Positions 34,389 through 43,034 of a stretch of DNA of 64,000 nt are shown here, piece after piece (within the stretch, counting starts at the first letter, position 1; the number at the start of each line of letters is the position of its first letter). Below the pieces are notes generated by a model. That model was not told the origin of the DNA, searched no databases, and worked only from the letters and a program-made list of their open reading frames with translations. The DNA comes from Algibacter sp. L3A6 (GTDB taxonomy: Bacteria; Bacteroidota; Bacteroidia; Flavobacteriales; Flavobacteriaceae), in contig NZ_CP047030.1 of NCBI RefSeq assembly GCF_009796825.1, forward strand, positions 2,843,501 to 2,907,500, in the 5' to 3' direction. The position numbers and the translations under genes are program-made.

Positions 34389-34475
34389 AAAAAGCAATAG
34401 CGGATATTAAAGGTTGATAGTTTGCATTACATATCAAGATATTATCAAACCATTAACTTGAATCCGCTATTGCTT
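34389..34475 (-). terminator. Long stem-loop at the end of the 34495 gene
   Basis: A perfect 14-bp inverted repeat (34392-34405 AAGCAATAGCGGAT with 34462-34475) encloses 56 bases with further partial pairing (GTTTG/CAAAC). On the minus strand it is followed by five Ts (34389-34393), so it can act as a terminator, but it is larger than others in the window. Confidence 0.6.
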
Positions 34476-34494
34476 AAAGGGTTAATTAAAAGTT

Positions 34495-34962
34495 TTATTC
34501 TGTAGCTTTCAATAAATTATTGATGATTTTGTTCCATTTTTCAATAGACTGTAATTCTTCTCCTAATTGGTAGCTTACGTCTGCATTAAAAAACTCCAAA
34601 ATTACTTCACTTTTAGTTTTATCGATAGGCGTAAGTTTTAAATACAGTCTATCCATATGTTTCGACTTAGTAATGCTCACAATCTCACAACTTTTAATTG
34701 TAGATAGATCTACAAATTGTTGTTCAACTTCTGTCTCTCTTTTCAAAATAAACGAAACAGACTTTTTAGTTTCATCTATACCGATGGCATAGAAGCTGTT
34801 TATTTCGTTTTGCGTAATGGTGTTGTTATGTTGGGTTGCTAAATCTTTTAACACGATTAATTGACGTTTAACAATAGCTTTTTTGCTTCTGTTAGTTAAT
34901 ACAAATGGCATTGCACAAATTGCAACGCATATAATTCCGATAAGGGTTGTTCCTAATTCCAT
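34495..34962 (-). CDS. Small membrane-anchored protein, unknown function
   Basis: 155 residues: one N-terminal membrane helix (about 5-24, GTTLIGIICVAICAMPFVL) then a basic stretch and a soluble cytoplasmic domain of about 125 residues with a beta-alpha pattern (NSFYAIGIDETKKSVSFILK, DLSTIKSCEIVSI, LYLKLTPI, VILEFFNA). The pattern resembles short PH-like or GRAM-like domains, but I cannot assign a family. It stands alone and ends in a large stem-loop. Confidence 0.65.
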   Translation of the reverse strand: MELGTTLIGIICVAICAMPFVLTNRSKKAIVKRQLIVLKDLATQHNNTITQNEINSFYAIGIDETKKSVSFILKRETEVEQQFVDLSTIKSCEIVSITKSKHMDRLYLKLTPIDKTKSEVILEFFNADVSYQLGEELQSIEKWNKIINNLLKATE

Positions 34963-35070
34963 TTTGATAATATTTAAATTTTGATAATATAATTTCTGTA
35001 TGAAGCGATAATTCGCAACATATCAATACTTTAATTGTAATCACCTAAGCGGTGTTTTAATTAAAGGTTA

Positions 35071-35451
35071 CTACCAAAAATTATGGAAAGGAAAAATAAG
35101 ATCAGACTTTCTGTGTCTAATCAGAATGGTTTTTAAATGATTTTGATACTGCTTAAACTTAGCGCTAAACAATATATCGTTCGAGCAAATAATAGCCCAA
35201 AAGCCGTTGTAAGGTAGTTTTAACTCCGGAAAAGAGAGCTCGGCTACATCCGAAAATAAGTTTTCAAATTGCTGTGTATGCGGTTGCAATAACTTAGAAT
35301 TAGCTTCTAAGTTTTCTTTAGGAGTACTACTATTACTTTGCTCTATGTTTTGTAAACTAGAGTGTGATAATTTTTGCGCAGGAGTATATATGCCGAAACA
35401 GTATACTGAAACCAGCAGAAAAACACCTAATATGTTGTTCCAATTTTTCAT
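35071..35451 (-). CDS. Small protein with N-terminal anchor, unknown function
   Basis: 126 residues: an N-terminal hydrophobic helix (about 8-24), a polar linker rich in Ser, Gln and Asn, and a C-terminal part with many aromatic and His residues ending HRKSDLIFPFHNFW. I do not recognise it. Its ATG (35449-35451) directly abuts the stop of the upstream antiporter gene with no gap, so it is translated from the antiporter transcript and may affect that transporter; this is inference from position only. Confidence 0.65.
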   Translation of the reverse strand: MKNWNNILGVFLLVSVYCFGIYTPAQKLSHSSLQNIEQSNSSTPKENLEANSKLLQPHTQQFENLFSDVAELSFPELKLPYNGFWAIICSNDILFSAKFKQYQNHLKTILIRHRKSDLIFPFHNFW

Positions 35452-36924
35452 TTAAGTAATTGGAGCTTGATCTAGAATAGTATGCACTTCTTTTAAACTT
35501 TCTTCATTATCTAATAAAAGCACCAAAGTATCGTTGGCTTCAATAACTGTTGAGCCTCCTGGACGCACAAACTTTTTGTTACGCTTAATCATAACGATAA
35601 ACGCAGATCGTGGAAAATGCAAGTCTATAATTCGTTTTTCTACAGCAAAACTTCCTGGAGCTATGGTTATTTCTTCCATTTCCGATTTCGGTAAATTCAG
35701 AATATATCTGTCGTTTTCAGCAATCGGTTTAACTTCCTCCGGCAATGCAACGTTTAACCATTTGGCAATAATAGATAGTGTAGTTCCTTGGATTAATATC
35801 GATGTTACAGAAATAAAGAATACAATATTGAAAATAATATTAGCCTTATCAATACCTGCTAAAAGTGGGTAAGTGGCAAAAACAATAGGAACCGCACCTC
35901 GTAAACCAACCCACGAAATGTAAAAACGTCTTCTAAGTTTCATTTTAAAAAACATTAAACTTAGAAAGACACTTATTGGTCGTGCAACGAGAATTAAGAA
36001 TACTGAAATTAGTAAACCAATACCCATGTAAGGTATTATTTGTGAAGGAAAAACAAGTAAACCTAAGGTTAGGAATAATACAATTTGCATAAGCCATGCA
36101 ATACCATCGAACATTTTTAAAATAGTCGATTTATGTATTAAATCTTGATTTCCTAAATATACCGAACAAATGTAAATGGCAAGAAATCCGTTACCACCAA
36201 AAAGGTCTGTTGCCGAAAATGTTATAAACATTAGCGCAATAACCAAAACAGGATAAAGTCCTTCGAAGCCTAATTTAATTTTATTGATAATTATTTTACT
36301 CAACTTTCCGAAGGCAAAACCAGCCACACCACCAAAAATCATTTGCTGAAGAAACATTAAAATGATCTTCCAGATACTTTCGTCTTGACTAGTAACCAAG
36401 GTTAGAAAGGTAAGTGTAAGTACATAGGCCATCGGGTCGTTACTTCCGCTTTCTAACTCTAATGTTGGTCTTAAATTATTTTTTAATGCTAAGTTTTTTG
36501 AACGTAAAATTGAAAATACGGCCGCTGCATCTGTAGAAGAAACAATAGAACCAAGTAGCATACTTTCAAAAATGGTAAAATCGGTTACAAACCAAACAAA
36601 GGTCCCTAATGAGACTGCTGTAAGTAACACTCCAATGGTTGATAAAACAAGGCCTTCTTTTAAAATAGGTTTAACCGCTTTCCAATTGGTATCTAGTCCA
36701 CCAGAAAACAGGATGAAGTTAAGGGAAACTATACCAATAAACTGCGCCATTTTAGAGTCACTAAAACGTATACCACCAATACCATCGGAACCTGCTAGCA
36801 TACCGATAGTTAAAAAGAGGATTAAAGTTGGTACTCCAAATTTGTAAGAGGTTTTACCTACTACAATACTTATAAAAAGTAATAGAGAGCCAACTAATAA
36901 TATGTTTTCTATGGTTAAATTCAT
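35452..36924 (-). CDS. Potassium/proton antiporter of the NhaP2/CvrA type (CPA1)
   Basis: 490 residues with 12 to 13 membrane segments (about 5-385) of the Na_H_Exchanger fold and a C-terminal cytoplasmic TrkA-C domain (about 400-485, FPRSAFIVMIKRNKKFVRPGG then ANDTLVLL). The conserved ion-binding region is at SIVSSTDAAAVF and LELESGSNDPMAYVL. This combination defines the K+/H+ antiporters CvrA/NhaP2, which extrude K+ from the cytoplasm. The small gene downstream abuts its stop. No promoter match of good quality was found upstream. Confidence 0.9.
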   Translation of the reverse strand: MNLTIENILLVGSLLLFISIVVGKTSYKFGVPTLILFLTIGMLAGSDGIGGIRFSDSKMAQFIGIVSLNFILFSGGLDTNWKAVKPILKEGLVLSTIGVLLTAVSLGTFVWFVTDFTIFESMLLGSIVSSTDAAAVFSILRSKNLALKNNLRPTLELESGSNDPMAYVLTLTFLTLVTSQDESIWKIILMFLQQMIFGGVAGFAFGKLSKIIINKIKLGFEGLYPVLVIALMFITFSATDLFGGNGFLAIYICSVYLGNQDLIHKSTILKMFDGIAWLMQIVLFLTLGLLVFPSQIIPYMGIGLLISVFLILVARPISVFLSLMFFKMKLRRRFYISWVGLRGAVPIVFATYPLLAGIDKANIIFNIVFFISVTSILIQGTTLSIIAKWLNVALPEEVKPIAENDRYILNLPKSEMEEITIAPGSFAVEKRIIDLHFPRSAFIVMIKRNKKFVRPGGSTVIEANDTLVLLLDNEESLKEVHTILDQAPIT

Positions 36925-37150
36925 CTTTTTGTGTCTAATTTCAGACGCTGTAAAATTAGTTTTTTTATAAAAGAAAACAATAAAAAAGTTTAATTGTTTT
37001 AATAAAAAAATATGAAGGTATATATGTTGTTTATGAGTGGTTTACAATGATTTTTAATATGAAGTTTTTATTCGGAATTAGATTGAATTTTTATACCAAT
37101 TGATGTATGCTTTGGTTCAATTAAACTTGAATAAAAACTAGGACTTGTGT

Positions 37151-37615
37151 TTAGACGGAAGGCACACGGTCTAAATTATCAATTTTGTTATGTAAACTTT
37201 CTATTAGAATGAAAATATTAGATAAACTCTTGGTGTCTTTTTTACGTACCGAACCTTTATAAATTAAGCTATTTGCATCAAGAAGAATGCAACTCCTTTT
37301 ACTGGCTAGTATATGACGTGTTTCAGGACTTTTTAAAAGTAATTCTGAATATTTACTTTTTTCTCCATAAAAGTTAAAAGCACTACTTCTTGTTAAAAAA
37401 CTTAAAAGGGATGCTTGCTTTAATTGGCAAGGTAAGAAATGAGATTTTAAATCTGTTTTACGTGATGCTATATTGATTGATAACCATGTTTTCCCCCAAG
37501 AGCATTTAACTTTAATTATCCAATTACTATGTTGCTCAATGAAGTTAACTTCTCCTTTAAGAAGTATGTTCGTTGATTCCGTAATCGAACTTGTAAAAGG
37601 ATGATTTTCTTGCAC
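37151..37615 (-). CDS. Hypothetical protein
   Basis: 154 residues, soluble, basic, without signal peptide or membrane helix. It contains VNFIEQHSNWIIKVKCSWGKTWL and a Ser/Lys-rich stretch (SFLTRSSAFNFYGEKSKYSELL) but no motif I recognise. The start is clear and the frame intact. It lies between the antiporter and an ORF-3-like gene, 42 bases downstream of the latter on the same strand, so it may be co-transcribed with it. Confidence 0.55.
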   Translation of the reverse strand: MQENHPFTSSITESTNILLKGEVNFIEQHSNWIIKVKCSWGKTWLSINIASRKTDLKSHFLPCQLKQASLLSFLTRSSAFNFYGEKSKYSELLLKSPETRHILASKRSCILLDANSLIYKGSVRKKDTKSLSNIFILIESLHNKIDNLDRVPSV

Positions 37616-37657
37616 CTAATTGTTTGTAATAGCGCAATTATTAGTTTTGCTTACTGT

Positions 37658-38170
37658 TTAATTCCAATGTTCATCGAAGTCTAAATCTTCATAATCATCA
37701 AGATCTAATTCGTCATCAAATTCATTAAAATCGTCGTCATTTTCAGCTTTAAATACTTTGTCAGGAGCATCGTCAGGCACTTGCCCTTGTACAAACATTA
37801 GATTAGGATAATCTGAACCTTCAGCTTCTTCAACAATTTCAGCTAATTCAACATAAAACGTCCACATGCTTAAAAAATCATAAACATAAATCAATTTCGT
37901 TTGCATTTCGAAAGTAACATCGTTAATGGCAGTTTCGTTCATTAAACGCGCAGAACCATCATCACTTAAATCAAATAAAGAGATTTCTTCTCCTTGATTC
38001 CATTGGTCGTCACTGCGGTAAAAAGATGCCATTTCACTACCATCAAACCCAAAAGATTGCGTGATAATGTTGTGTAAATCTTCGAGTGTATCATCTTCAC
38101 GAATTTCTAAATCGCGGAACACATCTTCGTCTGTATCGTTATCAAGTATTACTCTAAATCTATAAATCAT
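37658..38170 (-). CDS. pRiA4b ORF-3-like protein
   Basis: 170 residues matching the plasmid pRiA4b ORF-3 family (also annotated as IS1096 element passenger TnpR-like): MIYRFRVILDND at the start, DTLEDLHNIITQSFGFDGSEMASF, and KLIYVYDFLSMWTFYVEL in the middle. The last about 45 residues are extremely acidic (Asp/Glu runs). Despite the name there is no transposase nearby. The family is common in Bacteroidetes and its function is unknown. Preceded by a TACCTTTG promoter element on its strand. Confidence 0.85.
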   Translation of the reverse strand: MIYRFRVILDNDTDEDVFRDLEIREDDTLEDLHNIITQSFGFDGSEMASFYRSDDQWNQGEEISLFDLSDDGSARLMNETAINDVTFEMQTKLIYVYDFLSMWTFYVELAEIVEEAEGSDYPNLMFVQGQVPDDAPDKVFKAENDDDFNEFDDELDLDDYEDLDFDEHWN

Positions 38171-38187
38171 TGTAAAAAAATATGGTG

Positions 38188-38195
38188 CAAAGGTA
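38188..38195 (-). promoter_or_regulatory. -7 promoter element for the ORF-3-like gene
   Basis: The minus strand reads TACCTTTG (TAnnTTTG), 18 bases before the ATG. Confidence 0.5.
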
Positions 38196-38208
38196 AGTCT
38201 TTTTATAA

Positions 38209-39225
38209 TTATTTACTGAAACGGTGTAAAGTAAATGTTGTGATGCTTAAAAGGAAAAATGCGCCAACTTGGTGAGCTACACCTAACCAAACAGGTACGT
38301 GAAAAATAAGGGTTAATACGCCTAATAAAAACTGAACACCTACCATAATTAAAAGACCTGTTACGGCATAATTTTGCAGTTTGGTGGTTTCCATTTTTCT
38401 AGCTTTATACCAAATAGATATGAGCAGAAAAGCGACAAGATATGCTAGCATACGGTGTACAAACTGAACCCCACTTTTACCTTCGATAAAGTTTTTGTAA
38501 AGGGGATTTTGTTCAATATATACGGTTTCATGCATAAATTTACCGTCGCTCATTAAAGGCCAATGGTTATGTATAAAACCAGCATCTAAACCAGCAACAA
38601 AAGCGCCATAGATAATTTGGAGAATTAAAACAGCCAAACCTAACCTTATAAAATTTCTAAAAGATGTATTTACTGTTTTTCTACATGGAAATTTTAAATC
38701 GAGCGCTACCCAAAATGTGTAAGCGAAAGTTAAAAATGCGGTTGTTAAATGTGCAGATAGTCTAAAATGACTTACATCTGGATTGTCTACCAAACCACTT
38801 TTCACCATATACCAACCAAGAAAACCTTGAAAGCCACCCATGATTAAAAGTATAACAGCTTTTTTAATGGTAGATTTTGTGAGTTGCTTTGTGATTAGAA
38901 AGTATAGGAAGGGTAAGAAAAACACCAAACCAATAAAACGACCTATTACACGGTGCAACCATTCCCAAAAGTAGATGTCTTTAAAATCTTCTAGATTAAA
39001 ATGATTATTTAATTTTTGATATTCTGGATATTGTTTATATAAATCGAAAGCTTCGGTCCATTCAGCATCATTCATAGGCGGAATGGTTCCTGAAATTAAT
39101 TTATAACTAGAAATTGATAAACCGGAATGCGTAAGCCTAGTAATACCGCCAACAACAACCATAATAAATATTAACAAGCACCCTGTGAGGAGCCAATAAA
39201 TCACTTTTTTGTTATCTTTTTTCAT
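38209..39225 (-). CDS. ctaA: Heme A synthase (COX15/CtaA family)
   Basis: 338 residues with eight membrane segments in two four-helix halves, as in heme A synthases that oxidise heme O to heme A for cytochrome oxidases. Conserved parts are GGITRLTHSGLSISSYK in the first loop, the axial His region LHRVIGRFIGLVFF, HLTTAFLTF, FVHRMLAYLVA and VAHQVGAFFLL. The first loop is longer than in the Bacillus enzyme and closer to mitochondrial COX15. Lies 14 bases downstream of the CCA transferase gene on the same strand, so probably in one transcript with it. Confidence 0.93.
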   Translation of the reverse strand: MKKDNKKVIYWLLTGCLLIFIMVVVGGITRLTHSGLSISSYKLISGTIPPMNDAEWTEAFDLYKQYPEYQKLNNHFNLEDFKDIYFWEWLHRVIGRFIGLVFFLPFLYFLITKQLTKSTIKKAVILLIMGGFQGFLGWYMVKSGLVDNPDVSHFRLSAHLTTAFLTFAYTFWVALDLKFPCRKTVNTSFRNFIRLGLAVLILQIIYGAFVAGLDAGFIHNHWPLMSDGKFMHETVYIEQNPLYKNFIEGKSGVQFVHRMLAYLVAFLLISIWYKARKMETTKLQNYAVTGLLIMVGVQFLLGVLTLIFHVPVWLGVAHQVGAFFLLSITTFTLHRFSK

Positions 39226-39239
39226 GCTATTTATATCTT

Positions 39240-40655
39240 TTATTCAGCAACTTTTAATCCTAATGCTTTTCCTTTTTCTAACATGAGTTGGTAGGCAGCA
39301 TTAAATTCGTTCGGGATATCTCCTTCTAAAATGGCTTCTTTTATAAAATCTTTAATAATACCAATTTCACGAGATGGTTTCATATTGAAAGCTTTCATAA
39401 TTTCTTCTCCAGAAACAGGCGGTTGAAAGTTTCTAACTTGATCACGTTCTTCAACTTCGATAATTTTTTCTCGAACAATTTTAAAATTGTTGTGGTATTT
39501 ATTGAATTTCTTCGGGTTTTTGGTGGTAATATCGGCCTCGCAAAGCGTCATTAAATCTTCTACATATTCGCCAGCATCGAACACTAAACGTCGAACAGCA
39601 GAGTCTGTTACGTCTTGCGCCAAAACAATAGGGCGCGAACTCATAAACACCATTTTCTGAACGAATTTCATTTTTTCATTCAATGGCATTTTTAGTCTTT
39701 TAAACAAATGATACACCATTTTAGATCCTTCAAATTCATGTGCATGAAAAGTCCAGCCTACTTTTTTACTAAAACGTTTTGTTGGGGCTTTGCCAATATC
39801 ATGCAATAGTGCTGCCCAACGTAACCAAACGTTTTCGGTGTTTTTGGCAATATTATCTACAACTTCTAAAGTGTGATAAAAGTTATCTTTATGGCGTTGA
39901 CCTTCAACTTCATCTATACCTTTTAAAGCCGTGATTTCAGGTAAAATATATTGAAGTAATTTTGTTTTTTCTAACAGTAAAAAACCAATAGAAGGCGTTT
40001 TGCTTTCCAAAATTTTATTTAATTCTGTAACAATACGTTCTTTGGTTATAATTTTAATTCTATCACAATTATCAGAAATAGCTTTAAGTGATTTTTCTTC
40101 AATAGTAAATTCTAATTGTGTTGAGAACCTAATAGCACGCATCATACGCAGAGGGTCATCACTATAAGTAATGTCTGGGTTTAATGGCGTACGGATTATT
40201 TTTTTATTTAAATCATCAATACCACCAAATGGATCCAATAAGTCACCAAAATTGGTTTCGCTTAAATTTAAAGCTAAGGCATTTATTGTGAAATCACGAC
40301 GGTTTTGGTCGTCTTGCAATGTGCCGTTTTCTACAGATGGATTTCGGCTATCTTCGGTATATGATTCTTTACGAGCTCCAACAAATTCAATTTCAATATC
40401 CTCGTAACGAAGCATGGCCGTTCCGTAGGTTTTAAAAACCTGTACTTTTGGTTTGTTTGGCAAGTTTTTAGCAACCTGTTTAGCTAGTTTTATACCATCG
40501 CCTATGGCAACCACATCGATATCTTTGGCGTTACCACGTTCTAAAATATAATCGCGAACAAAGCCACCAATCACGTAACTATCCAAATTTAATTCTTTGG
40601 CAGATTGTGAGATGATTTTGAAAATTGGGTTTGTTAATGCTTCTTTATAATTCAT
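39240..40655 (-). CDS. cca: CCA tRNA nucleotidyltransferase with HD domain
   Basis: 471 residues from MNYKEALTN. Two upstream readings (ATG at 40670, TTG at 40679) add MATHS or more; the inner ATG is chosen because family members begin this way from memory. The class II polymerase head is clear: YVIGGFVRDYIL (about 27-38) and DIDVV with catalytic Asp residues, RRDFTINALAL, and DPLRMMRAIRFS. The C-terminal HD phosphohydrolase-like domain shows HTLEVVDNIA and ALLHDIGKAPT. The enzyme adds CCA to tRNA 3' ends. No tRNA genes lie in this window. Confidence 0.93.
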   Translation of the reverse strand: MNYKEALTNPIFKIISQSAKELNLDSYVIGGFVRDYILERGNAKDIDVVAIGDGIKLAKQVAKNLPNKPKVQVFKTYGTAMLRYEDIEIEFVGARKESYTEDSRNPSVENGTLQDDQNRRDFTINALALNLSETNFGDLLDPFGGIDDLNKKIIRTPLNPDITYSDDPLRMMRAIRFSTQLEFTIEEKSLKAISDNCDRIKIITKERIVTELNKILESKTPSIGFLLLEKTKLLQYILPEITALKGIDEVEGQRHKDNFYHTLEVVDNIAKNTENVWLRWAALLHDIGKAPTKRFSKKVGWTFHAHEFEGSKMVYHLFKRLKMPLNEKMKFVQKMVFMSSRPIVLAQDVTDSAVRRLVFDAGEYVEDLMTLCEADITTKNPKKFNKYHNNFKIVREKIIEVEERDQVRNFQPPVSGEEIMKAFNMKPSREIGIIKDFIKEAILEGDIPNEFNAAYQLMLEKGKALGLKVAE

Positions 40656-40881
40656 ACTGTGTGTGGCCATTAAAAACAAATTATCAAAAAATAATATTTT
40701 GTTTTTGTAAATATTCTATTTAGAAATTTACTGAAATGGCTATTTGGTTTTACTAAATGTTTAATAGTTCAAACATGGCGTTATCCATTTATTGAAGGCT
40801 TATTTTATCTTGAAAAATTATTTCTTTTTTTAGATGAGATAGACCTTATTTGAAAACTTGTGATGAACTTATTGGTATTAA

Positions 40882-41442
40882 TTATTTACGAATAATTTTA
40901 ACAACACCACTGTTACTCAATTTTATAATAGACGACGGATTCGTACATGTTTTTTCGCGTTGCAAATTTACAACATAGTCTACACCTTTTAAAACCTCTG
41001 GCGCTATTTCTTTAAAGGATTTAGGTGTAGGAAAGCCACTAATATTTGCAGAAGTAGATACTAGAGCTCCGTTTAATCTTCTGCTAAGTTGGTAGCAAAA
41101 TTCGTCGTCTGGAATTCTAATAGCAATCGAGCCATCTTCAGCAATTAAATTCGGAGCTAAATTTTGGGCATCGTCGTAAATAATGGTGGTAGGTTTATCG
41201 GCAACATCAATAATAGTTAAAGCTGATTCGGGTATGCTTTTTACGTACTTTTTAAGCATTCTATCATCGGTCACTAAACAAATTAATGCCTTGCTATCTT
41301 CACGCTGCTTTAATTGGTATACCTTTTTTACAGCCTCGGGGTTTGTGGCATCGCAACCAATTCCCCAAACGGTATCGGTAGGGTAGAGTATTATTCCGCC
41401 TTGTTTTAATACTTGTATGGCTTTATTTATTTCTTCATTCAT
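40882..41442 (-). CDS. tsaC: L-threonylcarbamoyladenylate synthase (YrdC/Sua5 family)
   Basis: 186 residues from the ATG at 41440-41442; the longer TTG reading from 41472 lies within the promoter. The YrdC domain shows LYPTDTVWGIGCDAT (ATP and substrate loop), VYQLKQREDSKALICLV, AIRIPDDEFC and STSANISGFPTPKSF. It makes threonylcarbamoyl-AMP for the t6A modification of ANN-decoding tRNAs. Single YrdC domain without the Sua5 extension. Divergent from the LPS-kinase-like gene with paired promoters between them. Confidence 0.93.
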   Translation of the reverse strand: MNEEINKAIQVLKQGGIILYPTDTVWGIGCDATNPEAVKKVYQLKQREDSKALICLVTDDRMLKKYVKSIPESALTIIDVADKPTTIIYDDAQNLAPNLIAEDGSIAIRIPDDEFCYQLSRRLNGALVSTSANISGFPTPKSFKEIAPEVLKGVDYVVNLQREKTCTNPSSIIKLSNSGVVKIIRK

Positions 41443-41453
41443 GTTTTGAACCT

Positions 41454-41477
41454 TATATTTGCAGTGTTGCAAATTTA
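41454..41477. promoter_or_regulatory. Divergent promoter pair for tsaC and the InaA-like kinase
   Basis: TATATTTG on the plus strand (41454-41461) and TAAATTTG on the minus strand (41470-41477), facing away from each other with 8 bases between. Both match TAnnTTTG. The transcripts overlap by a few bases at their 5' ends. Confidence 0.6.
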
Positions 41478-41506
41478 CAATAGAAAATATATTCTATCTT
41501 TTTTAA

Positions 41507-42268
41507 ATGAAGGAAATTAAAGTTTTTAATAACGATTTAACTGAAGCTTATAAAAATAAGTTGACAGAAATGATTCATAACTTCGGTAATTACGATGGAG
41601 GTGTTGGTAATCGAAACATCATCAAAATTATAAATATTGATGGTGTAGATTTAAATATTAAAGCGTTTAAAATTCCAAATTTAATAAATAGAATTGCTTA
41701 TAATTTCTTTAGAAAAAGTAAAGCACAGCGGTCTTTCGAGTACGCCAATAAATTAACCAAAATGGGGATTGGAACTCCAAAGCCTATTGCTTTTTTCGAA
41801 TATAAAAACACATTTGGTTTTGGTGAAAGTTATTACATTAGCGAGCAAGAGGATTATGATATAACTTACAGAGAACTTACCAAAGATTTTGATTACCCAG
41901 ATTACGATAATGTTTTAAGAGCTTTTACTAGATTTACTTACAAGTTGCATGAAAAGGGGATTCATTTTTTAGATCATTCTCCAGGAAATACATTAATAAA
42001 AAGAAATGGTGATACCTATAACTTTTATTTAGTGGATTTGAATAGAATGAACTTTAAAACTTTGGATTTTGAAACTCGAATAAAAAACTTCTCACGGTTA
42101 ACGATACATAAGAGTATGGTTGAAGTTATGAGTGACGAATATGCCAAATGTTCTGGTGAAAACTATGATGATATCTTTAATTTAATGTGGAAAGAAACGG
42201 AAGATTTTCAATATAAATATTATCGTAAAAAACGATTAAAGAAAAAATGGTTGTTTTGGAAGAATTAA
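41507..42268 (+). CDS. Lipopolysaccharide kinase of the InaA/WaaP type
   Basis: 253 residues with a protein-kinase-like fold reduced to LPS-kinase form: the N-lobe Lys in VDLNIKAFKIP, the catalytic HSPGN in GIHFLDHSPGNTLI (about 155-168) and the metal-binding DLNRM in YLVDLNRMNF (about 180). Family members phosphorylate Kdo or heptose in LPS core; substrate here is inferred. The C-terminus is basic. It overlaps the convergent glycosyltransferase gene by 4 bases, which fits a small surface-glycan gene group. Confidence 0.82.
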   Translation: MKEIKVFNNDLTEAYKNKLTEMIHNFGNYDGGVGNRNIIKIINIDGVDLNIKAFKIPNLINRIAYNFFRKSKAQRSFEYANKLTKMGIGTPKPIAFFEYKNTFGFGESYYISEQEDYDITYRELTKDFDYPDYDNVLRAFTRFTYKLHEKGIHFLDHSPGNTLIKRNGDTYNFYLVDLNRMNFKTLDFETRIKNFSRLTIHKSMVEVMSDEYAKCSGENYDDIFNLMWKETEDFQYKYYRKKRLKKKWLFWKN

Positions 42269-43023
42269 GAGGTTAATTTCTCTAGTTCTCTATATCTATA
42301 ATAAACACCGTAGGCACTTAAATAGCATATTTGAAAACCTTCAATGCCATCTAAAAACCCTAACCTGAATATATAATTTACAAGAAACTTATAAAGCGGA
42401 CGGATGTAAAAATGGAATACACTCGGCTTTTTTCCCTTCTTAAAAAGTTCTAACGCTTTCAAGCTCGCGTAATGTTCCATTTTAGATTTATAATGCGCTG
42501 CACTATCAAAGCAATAGTGTAACATATCGTTTTTTAAAATTTTACTTTTGCCATCTATTATGGGCATTTCGTGAACAATTTTTGTTTCGTCGTACTTAAA
42601 AAATCCTTTTTTGAATAGGCGATATGTTGTATCTGTTTGAAAACCACAAAAACGTATTCTTTTTTGCTTAAAAAAGTATTTTCGCTTAAACATATAAGCG
42701 ATAATATTACTTGGGATAGTGATTTCGGATTGTATTTCTTGTTTTAGTTTTTCTGTTATGCGCTCATCTGCATCAATAAAAAGTATCCAATCTTTTGTAG
42801 CTTGGCTTATTGCAAAATTTCTTTGGTCTGCAAAATTTTTAAATTCACGCTGAATGACTTTAACGTGCTTTAATTTTTGAAGTTTTTCGAAAGTACCATC
42901 AGTGCTAAAAGAATCTATAACAATAATCTCATCAGCAAAATCAATGTTGTTGATAGCGTCTTCGATGTGTTTCGATTCATTAAAGACAATCATCAAAGCT
43001 GATATGTTGTTTGATTTTTTCAA
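42265..43023 (-). CDS. Glycosyltransferase family 2, LPS core type (WaaE/KdtX-like)
   Basis: 252 residues. GT-A fold starting ISALMIVFNESKHIEDAINN, with DEIIVIDSFSTDGT (nucleotide and metal-binding region), FADQRNFAI and LFIDADERI (DxD-equivalent). This set is typical of the beta-1,4-glucosyltransferase LgtF/WaaE branch acting on LPS core heptose. It starts 11 bases after the next upstream glycosyltransferase on the same strand, so the two form an operon. Confidence 0.85.
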   Translation of the reverse strand: MKKSNNISALMIVFNESKHIEDAINNIDFADEIIVIDSFSTDGTFEKLQKLKHVKVIQREFKNFADQRNFAISQATKDWILFIDADERITEKLKQEIQSEITIPSNIIAYMFKRKYFFKQKRIRFCGFQTDTTYRLFKKGFFKYDETKIVHEMPIIDGKSKILKNDMLHYCFDSAAHYKSKMEHYASLKALELFKKGKKPSVFHFYIRPLYKFLVNYIFRLGFLDGIEGFQICYLSAYGVYYRYRELEKLTS

Positions 43024-43034
43024 ATTAAAGTATG

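Noticed and set aside
37658..38170. Mobile element passenger gene
   Set aside because: The family name comes from plasmid pRiA4b and IS1096, but there is no transposase, inverted repeat or target duplication nearby.
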